64,000 nt of DNA. It comes from Patiria miniata. Its lineage: Eukaryota; Echinodermata; Asteroidea; Valvatida; Asterinidae. The stretch is taken from positions 38,539,058-38,603,057 of the forward strand of contig NW_024037059.1 of assembly GCF_015706575.1 (NCBI RefSeq). Reading direction: 5' to 3'. The notes under the pieces are model-generated. The model saw only the letters and a list, made by a program, of their open reading frames with translations, did not search any database and was not told the DNA's origin. The position numbers were made by a program, and so were the translations under genes. Below are positions 29,988 through 41,500 of this stretch, one piece after another. The first letter of the stretch is position 1. Every line of letters begins with the position of its first letter.

Positions 29988-30177
29988 CCGGTGTCACATG
30001 AAAATCCGACTCCTATGAAAATCGGACCCTTATTTCCCTATTATTGGTTGATCCCTCGCACGTGACAGGTCACTCTCCCGAAGCGATCCTAAAAAAAGCA
30101 TAGTATTGTACTCACGCGTGCGCAGTACTACCAATGAGTCCACATTTCACGGAGTCGGATATTCACGCTACACCGGC
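29988..30177 (+). mobile_element. MITE, CCGGTGTCACATGAAAATCC family, copy 1
   Basis: About 190 bp with ends CCGGTGTCACATGAAAATCC and GGATATTCACGCTACACCGG. Nearly identical to 44847-45035. A partial inverted copy is at 572-663. Confidence 0.75.
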
Positions 30178-30541
30178 CCCCTTCAATGGCGAATTAACAT
30201 GGACGTTGCCAGGATTTTTTTCCAGGGGGCAAAGCACATTTCCCCCAAAACTCCTGAACTTTTTTTTTTTTAACATATTGTCAATGTATCGTTTTTCCGA
30301 GCGTGGGCAGGGGAACATTTGCCCTATCCCCCCCCCCCCCCAATCAAATGAACAGTAATATGGCTTCGCACCTCTTCCCCCCCCCTTTTTTCTTTCCTTT
30401 TCCCGGGGGGGGGGGAGGGAGGAAAGGAAAGCCCCCCCCCCCCTCGCGACGCCCATGATGGCGAACAGTTCACATACTCCGTCATGGGTCACTTTTTTGT
30501 GCAATAGCTGACACAATGCTTCCACCATTGAAGGGGGGTCT
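30174..30541. mobile_element. Composite: GGCCCCCTTCAATGGCG MITE split by a poly-G/C element
   Basis: The outer ends GGCCCCCTTCAATGGCG and CCATTGAAGGGGGG match the small MITE at 7661-7780. Between them, about 30205-30461 is a second element ending GCGACGCCCATGATGG, as in 41789-42060, with several poly-G and poly-C runs of 10 or more. Confidence 0.6.
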
Positions 30542-30887
30542 AGGATGCCCAGAATGGTCTTTATGCACCGCTGTTAAAAATAGATATACAATTTTGATAG
30601 ATTTGTATTCAATACATTACAGTCATGCATTAAAATCAGTTCAAGACGTGGTTGTAGGAGTGCTTACATTTTGCTACTCAAATTTCATTGACACAAATTG
30701 CGTAGGCCTAGATCAACAATAAGCTTTCGTCAGAATTTCAATATGATCACTGATGGGCCTTAGAGTACTTTAAATCCACCCAGTGACCAGGCTTACAGGC
30801 CTAAAATTGTTTTTACAAGTTCCGTCTTTTTATTCCATTTGACATGGATACCTTTTTAGTTTATTTACTAGGTGGTGTTTTTTTTTT

Positions 30888-33800
30888 TTAGATTGGGACA
30901 TCCACCGGGGTTGGCTTGCCTGCCTGGCTCGACTGCCGTGGACTGCGTCGTCGGATGATCAGGTCCCAGACGAAACACCAGACGGTCAGACCCGTCCAAA
31001 ACAGAAAGGACACCCAGGCCGCAGCCTGTTTCGAAATTGAAAAAAAAAACCAGATAATCGTTTCTAATTTTACCAGAATATTTTGCCTTCTCTGTTTATG
31101 CTGAAAATCGTCAAGAACATGCATGCGCAGTTAATTTGGAGCAACGAATTGAGCGTAGTTGCACACGCTTCCACTTTAAAGGGCCATAAAGCGAACTTTT
31201 CAAGCGAAATATCCAAAATTCTGTCAAGCGACTTTTTGTGCTGAAATAGCTGTAACGCTGAGTTTTTCCCCCGGAAATGACATCACCTTTTTGCTCATGA
31301 ATATGAAAATTCGCATTAGCGTAAAACAAAAAAAGGCGCCAATTCTTGATAACTTGAAAATGGCACAACGAAAATTGAAAAAGGGTTAAATGGGTCACAA
31401 AGTTGCACTTCCAAGGACTGTATTTAAAGAAAATGACACTGCATGGGCCCTTTAACGTAAAGCTGAATTCAGATTGCAATTGAACGAGCTTATAGGATTA
31501 AAGGAAATCTGCATTTTTACCTCAGCAGTTTTCGTCATATCGTAGAAAGACTTCCCATCGTAATAATCGTTCCAACCTATGTTGTTTTGAAGGTAGCGGC
31601 AGCTGAAAAAATATGGAAACGAAAAAATAAGTAATGTCAAATCGTGTAAAAACCATTCTTTATGGTGTGTTGAGAGGTGAAATTCTTCTAGCGCATGCCA
31701 TGGCTTTAAAAGGCTTCCGAAGGTGTTGTATGAAGATGTGCGCGTCCGCGATGTAAAGAAAAATTACACTAAAAAATTTCGATCCCTGACTGGGGAGGTA
31801 TTACCTTACCCTAAAATTATCCGGTATTAGAGCATTTTGAGGGCCGTAAATTTGAGGATTTGTAAAAAAAAAAAGGACGGAAGCCGTGCAGAGGACTGCG
31901 AGCTCGTATTTCTGTGAAATTTGGATGAAATTAGCTCTGTTTGCAATGGAGAGTATCCTTTTTCAAAATGGCGAAACAGTGCTGAAGGACTACTTTTAGG
32001 GGTGGTCATCTTTGGATGGAATTTTCTCCCAAAAGTTATTGGTTAACCCCCCATGCATGGGAACGAGGTTGACGACCTTTTGTGTGAATCGCTTACGTTT
32101 AAAGGCATATGGATCAGTTGCATTTATCCCAACCTACCGAATTATTATCAAAAAGCTCGCTTGGATTAAAGATGGTCCTGGCACTAAACACCCCGTAAAA
32201 TTATTCCGTCTGGTTTGCTGTCATTTAGAAGAAATCAAGAAATATAGTTGATTTCCAAACGATCAGTCAATTGACTGATTTTTGGAAATACACAGTGCCA
32301 TGGACGAAATCGTGTTTCGTGATCAAAAGGTCTGGCCTGTTATTTTTTCACTCACAGTTTGCTTGAAAAGTGTGACTCCTTCTTGAGCTGAAACTTCAAC
32401 AGGTTATAGGTTTCAAAACATTCTTCTTTGGATTTCGAGTGGTGTTGTTAATTGGAAAAGAATGCCGAAAAATGCATGGAAAAGCAAATGATCCTATTTA
32501 TATGCCTGAACAAAACAAAGAGTGTTCAACCTATAACCGAGCGGGAGATCGGTGATTTATGAACGTACTCTGCTCCTGGCTGATAGCAACCCAGCTGGTT
32601 GCAGAATGAAGCCAATCCAGCAGAAACAATTGCAGCCGTCACAAGCCAAAGGATTGATAACAGCGCAAGTCCACCGACGATGACTATTGTGATCACTCCT
32701 CTGCGACCAAAACAAAAAAAGCGTTTAAGTTAGCAAAGTATATACTTTGCTATACTTGAACGCTCTTACATCAACACCAGTTAATGGACCGATCCAGTAA
32801 GCCCCTCCCACTGCGCACGTGGGGCAAATTAACACGTGCTCCTCTCTAGACTTGACTCAAGTCGGAATTGGGTATTAAGTCGGTATCTTAAAAAAAAAGT
32901 AGCAAACATCACGACGCGACGCAGATTTGGCGCCTTTAGAACACCATAGTAGACAGATTCGGCGATTAATTATGCAAGACTGCGCATGACCTCGAGAAAC
33001 CGACCAATCAGCAGGCGCCTTCTATACGCGCGTAATTCGAGCTCCCCGCGTACGTGCGTGAACATCACGCCCACGATGAGTAGCATTCTTGTGCAGGTTG
33101 TTGTATTACAAAAACGCGGCATCGAAATTGACCAATCACAATAATCTTAATTAGTCCTGATTTCGGAATGAAATGACATCACGCATGCTTAGAAATATCA
33201 GACGATATACAGGAGACTTTACTCCGTGAATAACAGGTGTTATCTTGTGTGCAGCTAATCCTAGCAGGCTACGGTCTGAAGTGAACTTAACTGCCCTAGT
33301 CGTATCTCCCTCTTTTTCTTCCTTTTTTGAGTCTCTCTCGCCTCTCTTGCTCTTTTTTTTTTAAGGAAAAAGGGGGACCCCGGCCGTACCCCTCATGCCA
33401 TGATGCCCCCCCCCCCGATCCACCCTGGCAACTGCCCCGTGACGAAATATCTGAACAACAGCTAGTACAATGCTTTTGCCATTGAAGGGGGCCTTCATGA
33501 TAGAATTGATAGCGTGCCCAGATTGGTCTACATGTATTTTTATACTCACGTGCCACGATTAGGCTTCAAGTAAACGAAAAACCGGTAGGCCGCAATCACT
33601 GGTGAAAGGACCACAGAAATGATGGGTATAGCCAGGCAGTAGTTACAGGTCGATGGTGCGGCGTCATTGAAATCGTAATCTACAGCAAGAAAAACAAATT
33701 CTTAAAATGGGAATTGCTAACTTTTGCACCACATGCATGCACATGCTCTGCAATACATGCACACACACATGTTCGTATAATACGCGTGTTGTACAATGTA

Positions 33801-34953
33801 CATACAGCGTGTGCGCATTGTTATACGGCACTGAAGTGGAACGCGCGCTGAAGTGTACCTTGTCGTGCTTCTGGAAAGACGTAAACTAAGTTATTTTTGC
33901 GATTTTTTTTTTAAGAAACCGACTGAAAGCAATTCCGACTTGAGTCAAGTCTAACCTCGGGGAAAAAAAATTGCTTTAACGTAGTGACGTAACAATAGAA
34001 ATCTCCATGCACGCGCGACCGTTAGCACGTCCACGCCGTGATAGTGCTTAAGGTTAGCAATTATTCTGCTATGCTAAACATATCTTTTTTGCTAACTGTT
34101 AAGCAGCGCCCTGAAATTGGGCCCAGACCCAGTAGGCTGGTTCCAAATAGTCGACAGAGTTCGGGCTAACTTTAATAGTCGAACTATGGTTAGCAACAGT
34201 TCTTGCGCCAACTTGCTCTTGGTTACAGCAGGTTACAGGAAAGCAAATGTCCATCACTTACTCGAATTACATGAAACGTCTACGGACAAAATGCACAGGT
34301 GAATCTTGGCCTATTGGGAAAAGAACAGCAGAAATTAAAGGAAAATAAAGACATTTTGAGAGACCCTTTCCTCAGCTCAGGCTTGTCATCCTGACCAACA
34401 TTTTATTTTTTTGTTGGTGTAGCTTCGATCCCCCCCCCCCCCGCCATGGTATGGTGTTCTTAAAAGGACAAGACCGTCGTTTCCCCCCAAACGTTTCAGT
34501 GGTAGTTCTCGTTTCAAACGTCGTGGTTCACAAGTTGTCCCTCGTTGTTCATAACATTTTTTTTGGTCAAACATAGCAGTGCACTTTTTTTTTTCAAACG
34601 TCGAAGTTCACTTCAGCTTTTGTCCGTTCACCGACAACAAAACACAGATCGTGGTTCATTAATCCGTTGTTTTCACTTTTCAAACGTCGTAGTTTGGTTT
34701 CTGTCGAGCGTAGTTCCCAGTTTCAAACGCCGTGGTTCACTTGGTTAAACGTTGTAAAACGTTCACCACCTACTCGCACGAATGGCATTTTCCCTTGGTA
34801 TGGCGTCGTTATAGCCGTTCAAACGTATGGTCATAAACTCACCCGTGTTACGCCAACCGTCGTGGCTACGGCGATGCCAGTGCACAAGGTAACCACTAGT
34901 GTTATCACCTCTACCGCGATCTTCACAAGGGCCAAAAGCGAGCGATCTGCCAT
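30888..34953 (-). CDS. TMEM179: TMEM179-like four-pass membrane protein 1
   Basis: Exons in order: 34843-34953, 34262-34310, 33550-33679, 32569-32700, 31521-31602, 30888-31025, giving 642 nt and 213 aa with phases 0,1,2,2,0. Hydrophobic segments lie at about residues 8-35, 65-85, 98-125 and 168-190. A Cys-containing loop follows the third segment (FCNQLGCYQPGADCRYL). The text SFYDMTKTAE + AAAWVSFLFW before and in the last segment resembles vertebrate TMEM179 (FYDQFAIAQ...WASWL). The tail ends TPVDVPI. TMEM179 function is poorly known; a neural membrane protein is the usual description. It is a tandem paralogue of the gene at 38547-43614. Assignment rests on layout and short motifs; another tetraspan family is possible. 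Confidence 0.78.
32781..32848 (+). mobile_element. Truncated MITE, TGGACCGATCCAGTAAGC family
   Basis: Only the left end and about 45 bp of interior remain before a junction with the next repeat (AGACTTGACTCAAGTC at 32849), which probably inserted here. Confidence 0.65.
32849..32905 (-). repeat. Inverted terminus of the GACTTGAGTCAAGTCT repeat
   Basis: AGACTTGACTCAAGTCGGAA through TCTTAAAAAAAAAGT is the reverse complement of the 3' end found at 10830-10880 and 33904-33954. It lies in the intron downstream of exon 3 of TMEM179-like gene 1. Confidence 0.65.
33711..33954 (+). mobile_element. Dispersed repeat, copy 2 of the GACTTGAGTCAAGTCT family
   Basis: Nearly identical to 10638-10880 over about 240 bp, in the intron just upstream of exon 3 of TMEM179-like gene 1. 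Together with 32849-32905 it flanks that exon in inverted orientation. Confidence 0.7.
33962..34128 (+). mobile_element. Small element, uninterrupted copy of the hAT insertion host
   Basis: It matches the text on both sides of the hAT insertion at 49684-51099 (GTGACGTAA, ATAGAAATCTCCATG, GCACGTCCAC, GCTAACTGTTAAGCAGCGC) but without the insertion. It thus serves as the pre-insertion reference. Confidence 0.7.
34118..34228. mobile_element. Partial MITE of the TAGTCGACTA family
   Basis: The text GTAGGCTGGTTCCAAATAGTC, GACAGAGTTC, GTCGAACTATGGTTAGCAAC and AGTTCTTGCGCCAACTTGC matches the right half of 56631-57046. Confidence 0.6.
34508..34765 (+). repeat. Degenerate dispersed TTTCAAACGTCGTGGTTCAC repeats
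   Basis: Four copies at about 34511, 34592, 34677 and 34719, spaced irregularly, with weaker relatives (AAACGTTGTAAAACGTTCAC). They lie in the first intron of TMEM179-like gene 1, about 80 bp from the exon 1 donor. Confidence 0.6.
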
Positions 34954-37900
34954 GACTGTACGTGGATTGGAAGCAAACTACAATATTGACGATAACAACT
35001 GAGTGACACGAATCCACTGGCAATCCTGGGCCGAAACAACAGCCCGAGAACTCGCGTCTGTCCTGATTCTGTGAATGAACAGATTTACTCTCAGTGGCCG
35101 AGCTGGGTTGCAGTACGTGTGGTGCCTGAACTTTGCACTCCGTGAGGGTATGATTAACAATCCGGGTTAATGATAATGTGTCAAATTCACCGTTATTCTA
35201 TAACGGCACACAGACCCTTCAGTTTAAACTATTGTGTTTACCTATGGCAACCCTTTCGCACAATTGAAAAAATGCGGTAGTGACGGGACGTTTTTTGAGG
35301 ACTCATACATGTATAGCCCTTGTTTGATAACATGCCCGATAAAAAACAAACGCATACATCCTGACCACAGGAGAAAACAAGCACATGCATGTACTTGAAC
35401 TTGGGACACAAATAGTCGCATCATACTTATTGCCGATGTTTAGGTGGTGTGTGTGCCCCGCGAATGTTGGGAAGTTGCACAAATGGCTTGCTTTCCCTCT
35501 ACGTTTGCGGAGCCTCATGCAGTTACCACAAAGGAAACAATAGATCAGATGTCATAATTATTTCTGATAATGGCGGATGCTAATTTGCATAATGTGCATA
35601 AAATATATACATAATCATTGTAGAAATGGCTGTAATGCATTCGTTTTGACCCTAAGAACATGGGTTTAGATACCTCGTTTGTAACGATTTTATTGGACAC
35701 ATTTATGCAAAGATATAGATTGAAGTTAAATTTTAGATAATGGCGGATGCTAATTTGCATATTATGCACAAAATACATAAATTAATCATTAAAAATGGCT
35801 TTAATGAATTTTTTGACCCAAAAACATGGTCAAGGCACCTCGATTGATAAGTTTGGAGAAAATGCTGCAGAGATATGTAGAAAACTTATATTTTACCTTA
35901 TGGCGGAAGCTAATTTGTACATTAATTGTTTTTAGAAAAAAATGCTCAAGGGTGCCAAGTGGCACCCGTCGGAATATTGATCTACAAGGTCCAAATGTGG
36001 TGCGATCTGAAGCAATTTCTGAGCATTTTAACCAATTGTTTTGAGCAAAAGATGGTGGTGTACGCAGTGGCTGCCTTTTTTGCAAGGTCACTAAAAAAAA
36101 AGAGAAACAAAACATTGGGTTCGAGTTACTTTGTGGCCCCATTGCCCTCCTGGATCCGCCGTTGCTAGGTTGTGAGAGAGGTGTTCAGTAGGCCTATAGC
36201 AAAACTTAATTTTTGCACAACGAAACAAAAAATTGGTAGTGACGTCAGAGAGGACCAATATAGAAAGCCCTTGTTTGATAACAAACTCAATAAAAGCAAA
36301 TACACGCACATACTGAAAGATACTTGATCTTGGGACACAAATATTGACTATTGACCCACAAATGCTGACTTTTGAACTTCCGACCCGGCCAGACCCGGTT
36401 GTAATTCCAGACGGTTTGTAGGCTTATGATCATGTCTAAAAAAAAAAATCAAATTGGAAAAAAATAATGTTATCGTATTTGTTTTGAATTTCGCACGAGT
36501 CTAATATGGGCGAAGGGAAACGACCATATTCACTGTATAAAAGTACGTAAATGTCGAGTATCCAATATGAACCTAATACCAACACCAACAAAGACCCATA
36601 ATTATTGTGTACAAAGTCTATGGGCAAATAAAAACATCGAATGTCGAATGTCGAATGTACACCATCCAAATGGAGGCTCCATCTGTTAATGCTAAAGTTT
36701 TGCCTTTAAGATAAAATAATTATGACAAACATTATTTATTTCTACGGCTATACAACTTTAACGTTTTTTTGGTAATAAACACATTACAACCAACAACTGC
36801 CGTTTCCACAGGCATAACGGAGTAGTCTGGAGCCTGGCCGTGCTTTAAAACACTGTTTGTTTTTGTCTGCGGTGTCTGGGGTAAAAACGAAATCAATAGG
36901 TTTTGGCGTGAGATCCGAAAAAAAACCCACACGATTTGTTTCCTTTAAAATTATAATATTACAATTTTTATTTCTCCAATAGGCCTATGCAGTATCACAT
37001 TGCATAAACATGTAAATTATTAAGCAAAATGGAACAAAGAAGGATTAATTTATAATTCCCGAATGACCGTTAAAACACGTAACTGATATGCCAACATGTT
37101 TAAAATAAAATCACCAATTAATTACAAGATAGGCCTATATATCCACAGCTTGCTACTGCTGTCTCGAATCAGGATACGGGAACTTGTGCAGCAACTTTCC
37201 CACTCAGGGGTTACTGGTAGAAAACCATGGTTAAGTAAGCCCTGGGGAGGAGGATACGAGAAACCCATAACAATCAAACTTATTGACCACCATTTCCGTC
37301 ATGTTCCCTGTATCCAATAACAGTACTGAATGATAATTTTTTTGTGTGCAAAAAGGAACCAGACTATTTTTTCTATAGCCTCGCTTTGGTTAGGTTTATT
37401 TGAATGGGAAAAACATCAAGATGGTCGCAACATGATAATGGTCTATTAAGGGCGTGGTTGTCATTGTCAAATTTTGACCGAACGGTGGCGCTGTGGCGAC
37501 GCCAATTCGGAGTAAGGGACAGTAGAAATACCACATTTATCGAAGTAATTTAGAAAGTTAGTTTCAGTCTCAAAATGAAATATTTTAACAAAGTAAAAAT
37601 ATCGGCCTATTTTTTTAATCACAGCAACACGTGAACTGATGTCAGTAGCCCTACTCACACTTGTTTGCACCCCTCAAAATGCCGTCGCCATTCACCCAAA
37701 AATGTGGCCTGTAGAGCCTTAAAGTTGACCCCTGGTGGCGCGCTTCCGGACCCCTCGAATAGGAAAATTAGCATGTAAAAGTCGGAGTTTTTAAAAACTA
37801 CTTTCGGGACAATGATTTCTACATTGAAATCAACCTCGTAAAGGCCTTTGTAAAACTGTCACCAGCATCTCAATTTATAGAAACTGAAAAGTCGCATGAC

Positions 37901-38546
37901 GTGAAAGGGAAATATCGTGCCAAACATTGACCTCTCACTTCCGAAAATCTAAAATTTCGTACAAAGATGAAAATTCATGAACTAATTTTGTGGCGGTCAT
38001 TGGGTAAAATATTAAATTTAAATAGGAGACTAAAATGTCTTTTGGGACACATAATTTTGCTGAATAAACTTGAAGGACTCATTCACATTTACAAACAAAT
38101 CTAAAATGACCGTTGATAGGAACTGTATTCAAGCAAGCCTGACTAAATCTAGAATCCAGGTAGGGAAATCTTTGCGTCGTTATAATTTTCGTTCTCACGC
38201 AAGTACGCGACGTGAAAACAAACGTGATCGAACAAGCCGAGACCTAAGTATAAAATCCGGATGTGAAAGGTCGTAGGTATAATTCGTTTTCACCCATCTG
38301 AAACTGATTTCTCTTCATTATATTTTCTTGTGGAATGCCACGATTGAAAATTCCAACATGAATGTTTCTTGGGGGTGAATATGGTTAGAAATCATTCTGT
38401 CAAAAAGTATAGCAAGAGAAAGGGCAACCCAGTGTGTAAAGTGCCCACAGAAGAGTAGCAGAGGGCGGTCCGGAAGCTCAAAGTCAAAATGGCGCATTTT
38501 CAGGCTCTATATATGGCTGCCCCACTCACTAAGTTGGTATGATCGT
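34954..38546. other. Spacer between the two TMEM179-like genes
   Basis: No gene is seen. Contents: a ~190-bp tandem repeat at 35555-35960, a diverged pair of similar segments at 35272-35425 and 36230-36355, a GTCGAATGTCGAATGT motif near 36640, and AT-rich text without recognised features at 36700-38540. The promoter of gene 1 should lie just above 34953. Confidence 0.5.
35555..35960 (+). repeat. Tandem repeat, unit ~175-190 bp, about 2.3 copies
   Basis: Units begin ATAATGGCGGATGCTAATTTG (about 35567, 35739 and, degraded, 35899) and share CATAAAATA, TTTTGACCC(T/A)AA and GATATGTAGA/GATATAGATTGA. The following text TGCCAAGTGGCACCCGTCGG recurs in inverted form at about 44090-44120. Confidence 0.65.
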
Positions 38547-41500
38547 TTAGATTGGGACATCGACAGGCGTGCTGCCGGCCGCAGCGTTCTTTTCCCGTAG
38601 GCTAGGGCGGCGGCGACTTTTTAGAAATAAGACGGAGAACCAGACGGCTAAGGCAGTCCACAGCACAAACGACACCCAGGCTGCACTCTGTCAAGTCAAA
38701 TTGGGGGACAAGATGAACAACGAAAGTTAAAAGAAGTGTCTAGGAAGAGGCTTTTCTTTTGAACCTTGGTTTCGTTCCGGCTATAGGTAAAGGTAAAGGG
38801 GACGAACCTGTACTCACAGGAACGGAGTGCCCATCTCTCTTTCATAGCGATTGGGCCAGAGTCATATGCTGCTGTGGGGGGACCGCCACACCTCCTCCAC
38901 AGCGAGTCTGTTACCTTCCCAGCATTGAACAATGCCGGTACCCATTTAACACCTGGATTGAGAGGAGTAATTGAGGTGCAATGCCTTACTCAAGGGCACA
39001 ACACGCATGGCCACGGTGGGGTTCGAACCCACAACCTCTCGATCACGAATCCTGAGCTCCACCGCTAGACCACACGTGCCCCACACGTGTCCGGCTTTAG
39101 GCTTCAGGGGATGATATGCTTTTGGCTTGCTACAAGCTCACTTTTCTATTTCAGGTACACCAAACCATATACATGTAATATGAGGCCAATTTTTATTTGT
39201 TTTTGACAACAGGGGCAGAGATGATTGGAAAATGACCATTGGGCGCCAAATAATAATACAACAGACATTTCGCTATGTTAACACTAACAAATCAGTATAC
39301 AGGGCGAGTAAAAAGAAACGAATCCCACATTTCGGGACCATTGTTTTAGTAAAGTTCTGCATGTAGCACTTTCAAAATCTAGGATATGAAAGCCCAATTC
39401 ATAAGCACCAATTTCATAATTTCTTTTAGTACAAGAATCATTCAAATAACTCATGTAATTTTCAAGTTACGGAATTGTAAACACAACCACCGTTTTAAAG
39501 TTCTGTCCACGGATCACAAAACGGTAAGTGTTCTTTCAGCAAAACGAAAACAAATCAAAGGGATGTGTGTGAATTGTTTTCGATTTGCTGAAAGAACGCA
39601 CACCTTTTTTGTGATCCGTGGGCAGAACTTTAAAACGGTGGTTGTGTTTAAAATTCCGTAACTTGAAAATTACATGAGTGATTTGAATGATTCTTGTTCT
39701 AAAAGAAAGCTTATGAACGGGGCTTTCATATCCTAGATTTTGAAAGTGCTACATGCAGTACTTCACTAAAACAATGGTCCCGACATTTGGTTTTCGTTAT
39801 TTTGTTGACTCACCCTGTATAAGCGTAGCTTTTTGCTATAATGCGGAATGCTATATAGACAAGGGTCACCCTTTCAAGTTTTCAAATTTTAAAAGCACAA
39901 TTTCGGATTCAAAAGAGAAACCCATACCTCGGCAGTTTTCGTCATATCGTAGAAGGCTGATCCGTCGAAATCGGGGTCCCAACCTAGTTTCTGAAAATGG
40001 ACGCAGCTGCAATTTAAAAACAGCATCACAATGCCAGGTATTAACATACAAAGTATTCCATCTGCTAGTCTTCCTTAGTTTAAAAAAACAAAATTGGTAT
40101 ATTAGGCTAAATAGAAATCATGCTTGGGCTAGTCCTTGTAATTAATGTCGGACAAAAAAAAAGTTTCTTGTTTACAAAATATCGTTCACCAATAATTTCT
40201 ATAGGCGAAATTCAATTGTGATATAATTTTCGTGCTCCAAGTGACAAATATGACGGCAGGTTGTTTTGCTTTTCTTTTAAGTGCCGCTCATAGCTTGCCA
40301 ACCGTTGATAGGCCAAAAGCTACGGTGGTGTACTAAGGCGCGTAGCCAGGGTCAGTTTGTTTGCCCGTTCCAATTACATTTTTTCCTCCCGTTTAAACCA
40401 CTTTCATCATCTGGCTTTTGCTTCTATCAGCGTCCCGATTTTGAATTTTTAACCTCCATTTTGCTGCAAATTGCCACTCTGCACGCCCAGCTACGCAACC
40501 GGCTGTACTTAAATTTGATGAAATTATCTTTGTTTATCCAATTTCGCATACACTGTAAGTACTCCCTGGCCAAAATTGACCCAGAATCTGCGTCTATATC
40601 TGCACAACCCTTTTCCGGGTCACAATTTAACCTTTTCTGGTCAAAATAACCTTTTTCCAGGTCAAAAATGACATTTTCTGGATCATTTTGATCATTTTTT
40701 TGACCCTGAAACGTCATGTGCAGATATAGACTCATATCGGGGTCAATTTGACCCCGGAGTTTTTAGAGTGTATTTCACATTCAAACGATGATGGTGTCTG
40801 CATGTGATGTCAATTTATTTTCACCTATATGGCGTACATTCTAGACATGTTCTCAAAACAAAAACAAAAAAACATTTAAAAAAGAGAGATATGTCTGTTT
40901 CGGAAGAATACACAGTTGATATTTAGTTCCTGTAATAGAGGTATCTGTATTAGAAATTCTTATTTCCTCGTTTAATAGAGATATCTCTGTTAAAAACAGA
41001 GATGTCTTTGCAATTAAGTTTATTTCATTTCTTAATAGAGATATTTTGGAATTAAAGGTAAGTATGCATGCCATACACCTACTCTATTTTGCTGGGTAGG
41101 GGGCACGCATCATTCAGCTTGTTGCACAGGGACGTTAGGCCGGCCGATATGATAGCAGCCACAACGAGCACGAGAATGGCAAACAACACAACCCCAACAG
41201 TTACAATAATGCGTAGCACTTTTCTGCAAAGGACAAGAGAAGAAAACAAATCATGATTTACTTAAGCAACGGTTTCGCACATGATGTAAATGTTGATTAG
41301 CACAAAAAAAAAACCGAAGAGCCAAACTTTTTCGAGTCTTGCGCATCTTTTGATACCAGAAATACAAAATTCTGTTTCGGCGCCGTGTAACTATTAATTT
41401 TCCTGCATACACAAAGCAGAATAACCGTTGGTGTATACACTGCAAAAACTGTAGTGTTAATTTAACACCATTCGGTATCTATATAGGACAACACCAGTAA

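Larger units (their letters stand above)
28258..30887. other. Spacer between XKR 5' end and first TMEM179-like gene
   Basis: No gene is seen. The XKR promoter should lie just above 28257. Mobile sequence fills most of the rest: elements at 28541-29074, 29548-29764, 29988-30177 and 30174-30541. The short stretch 29080-29540 is AT-rich with nothing recognised. Confidence 0.5.
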
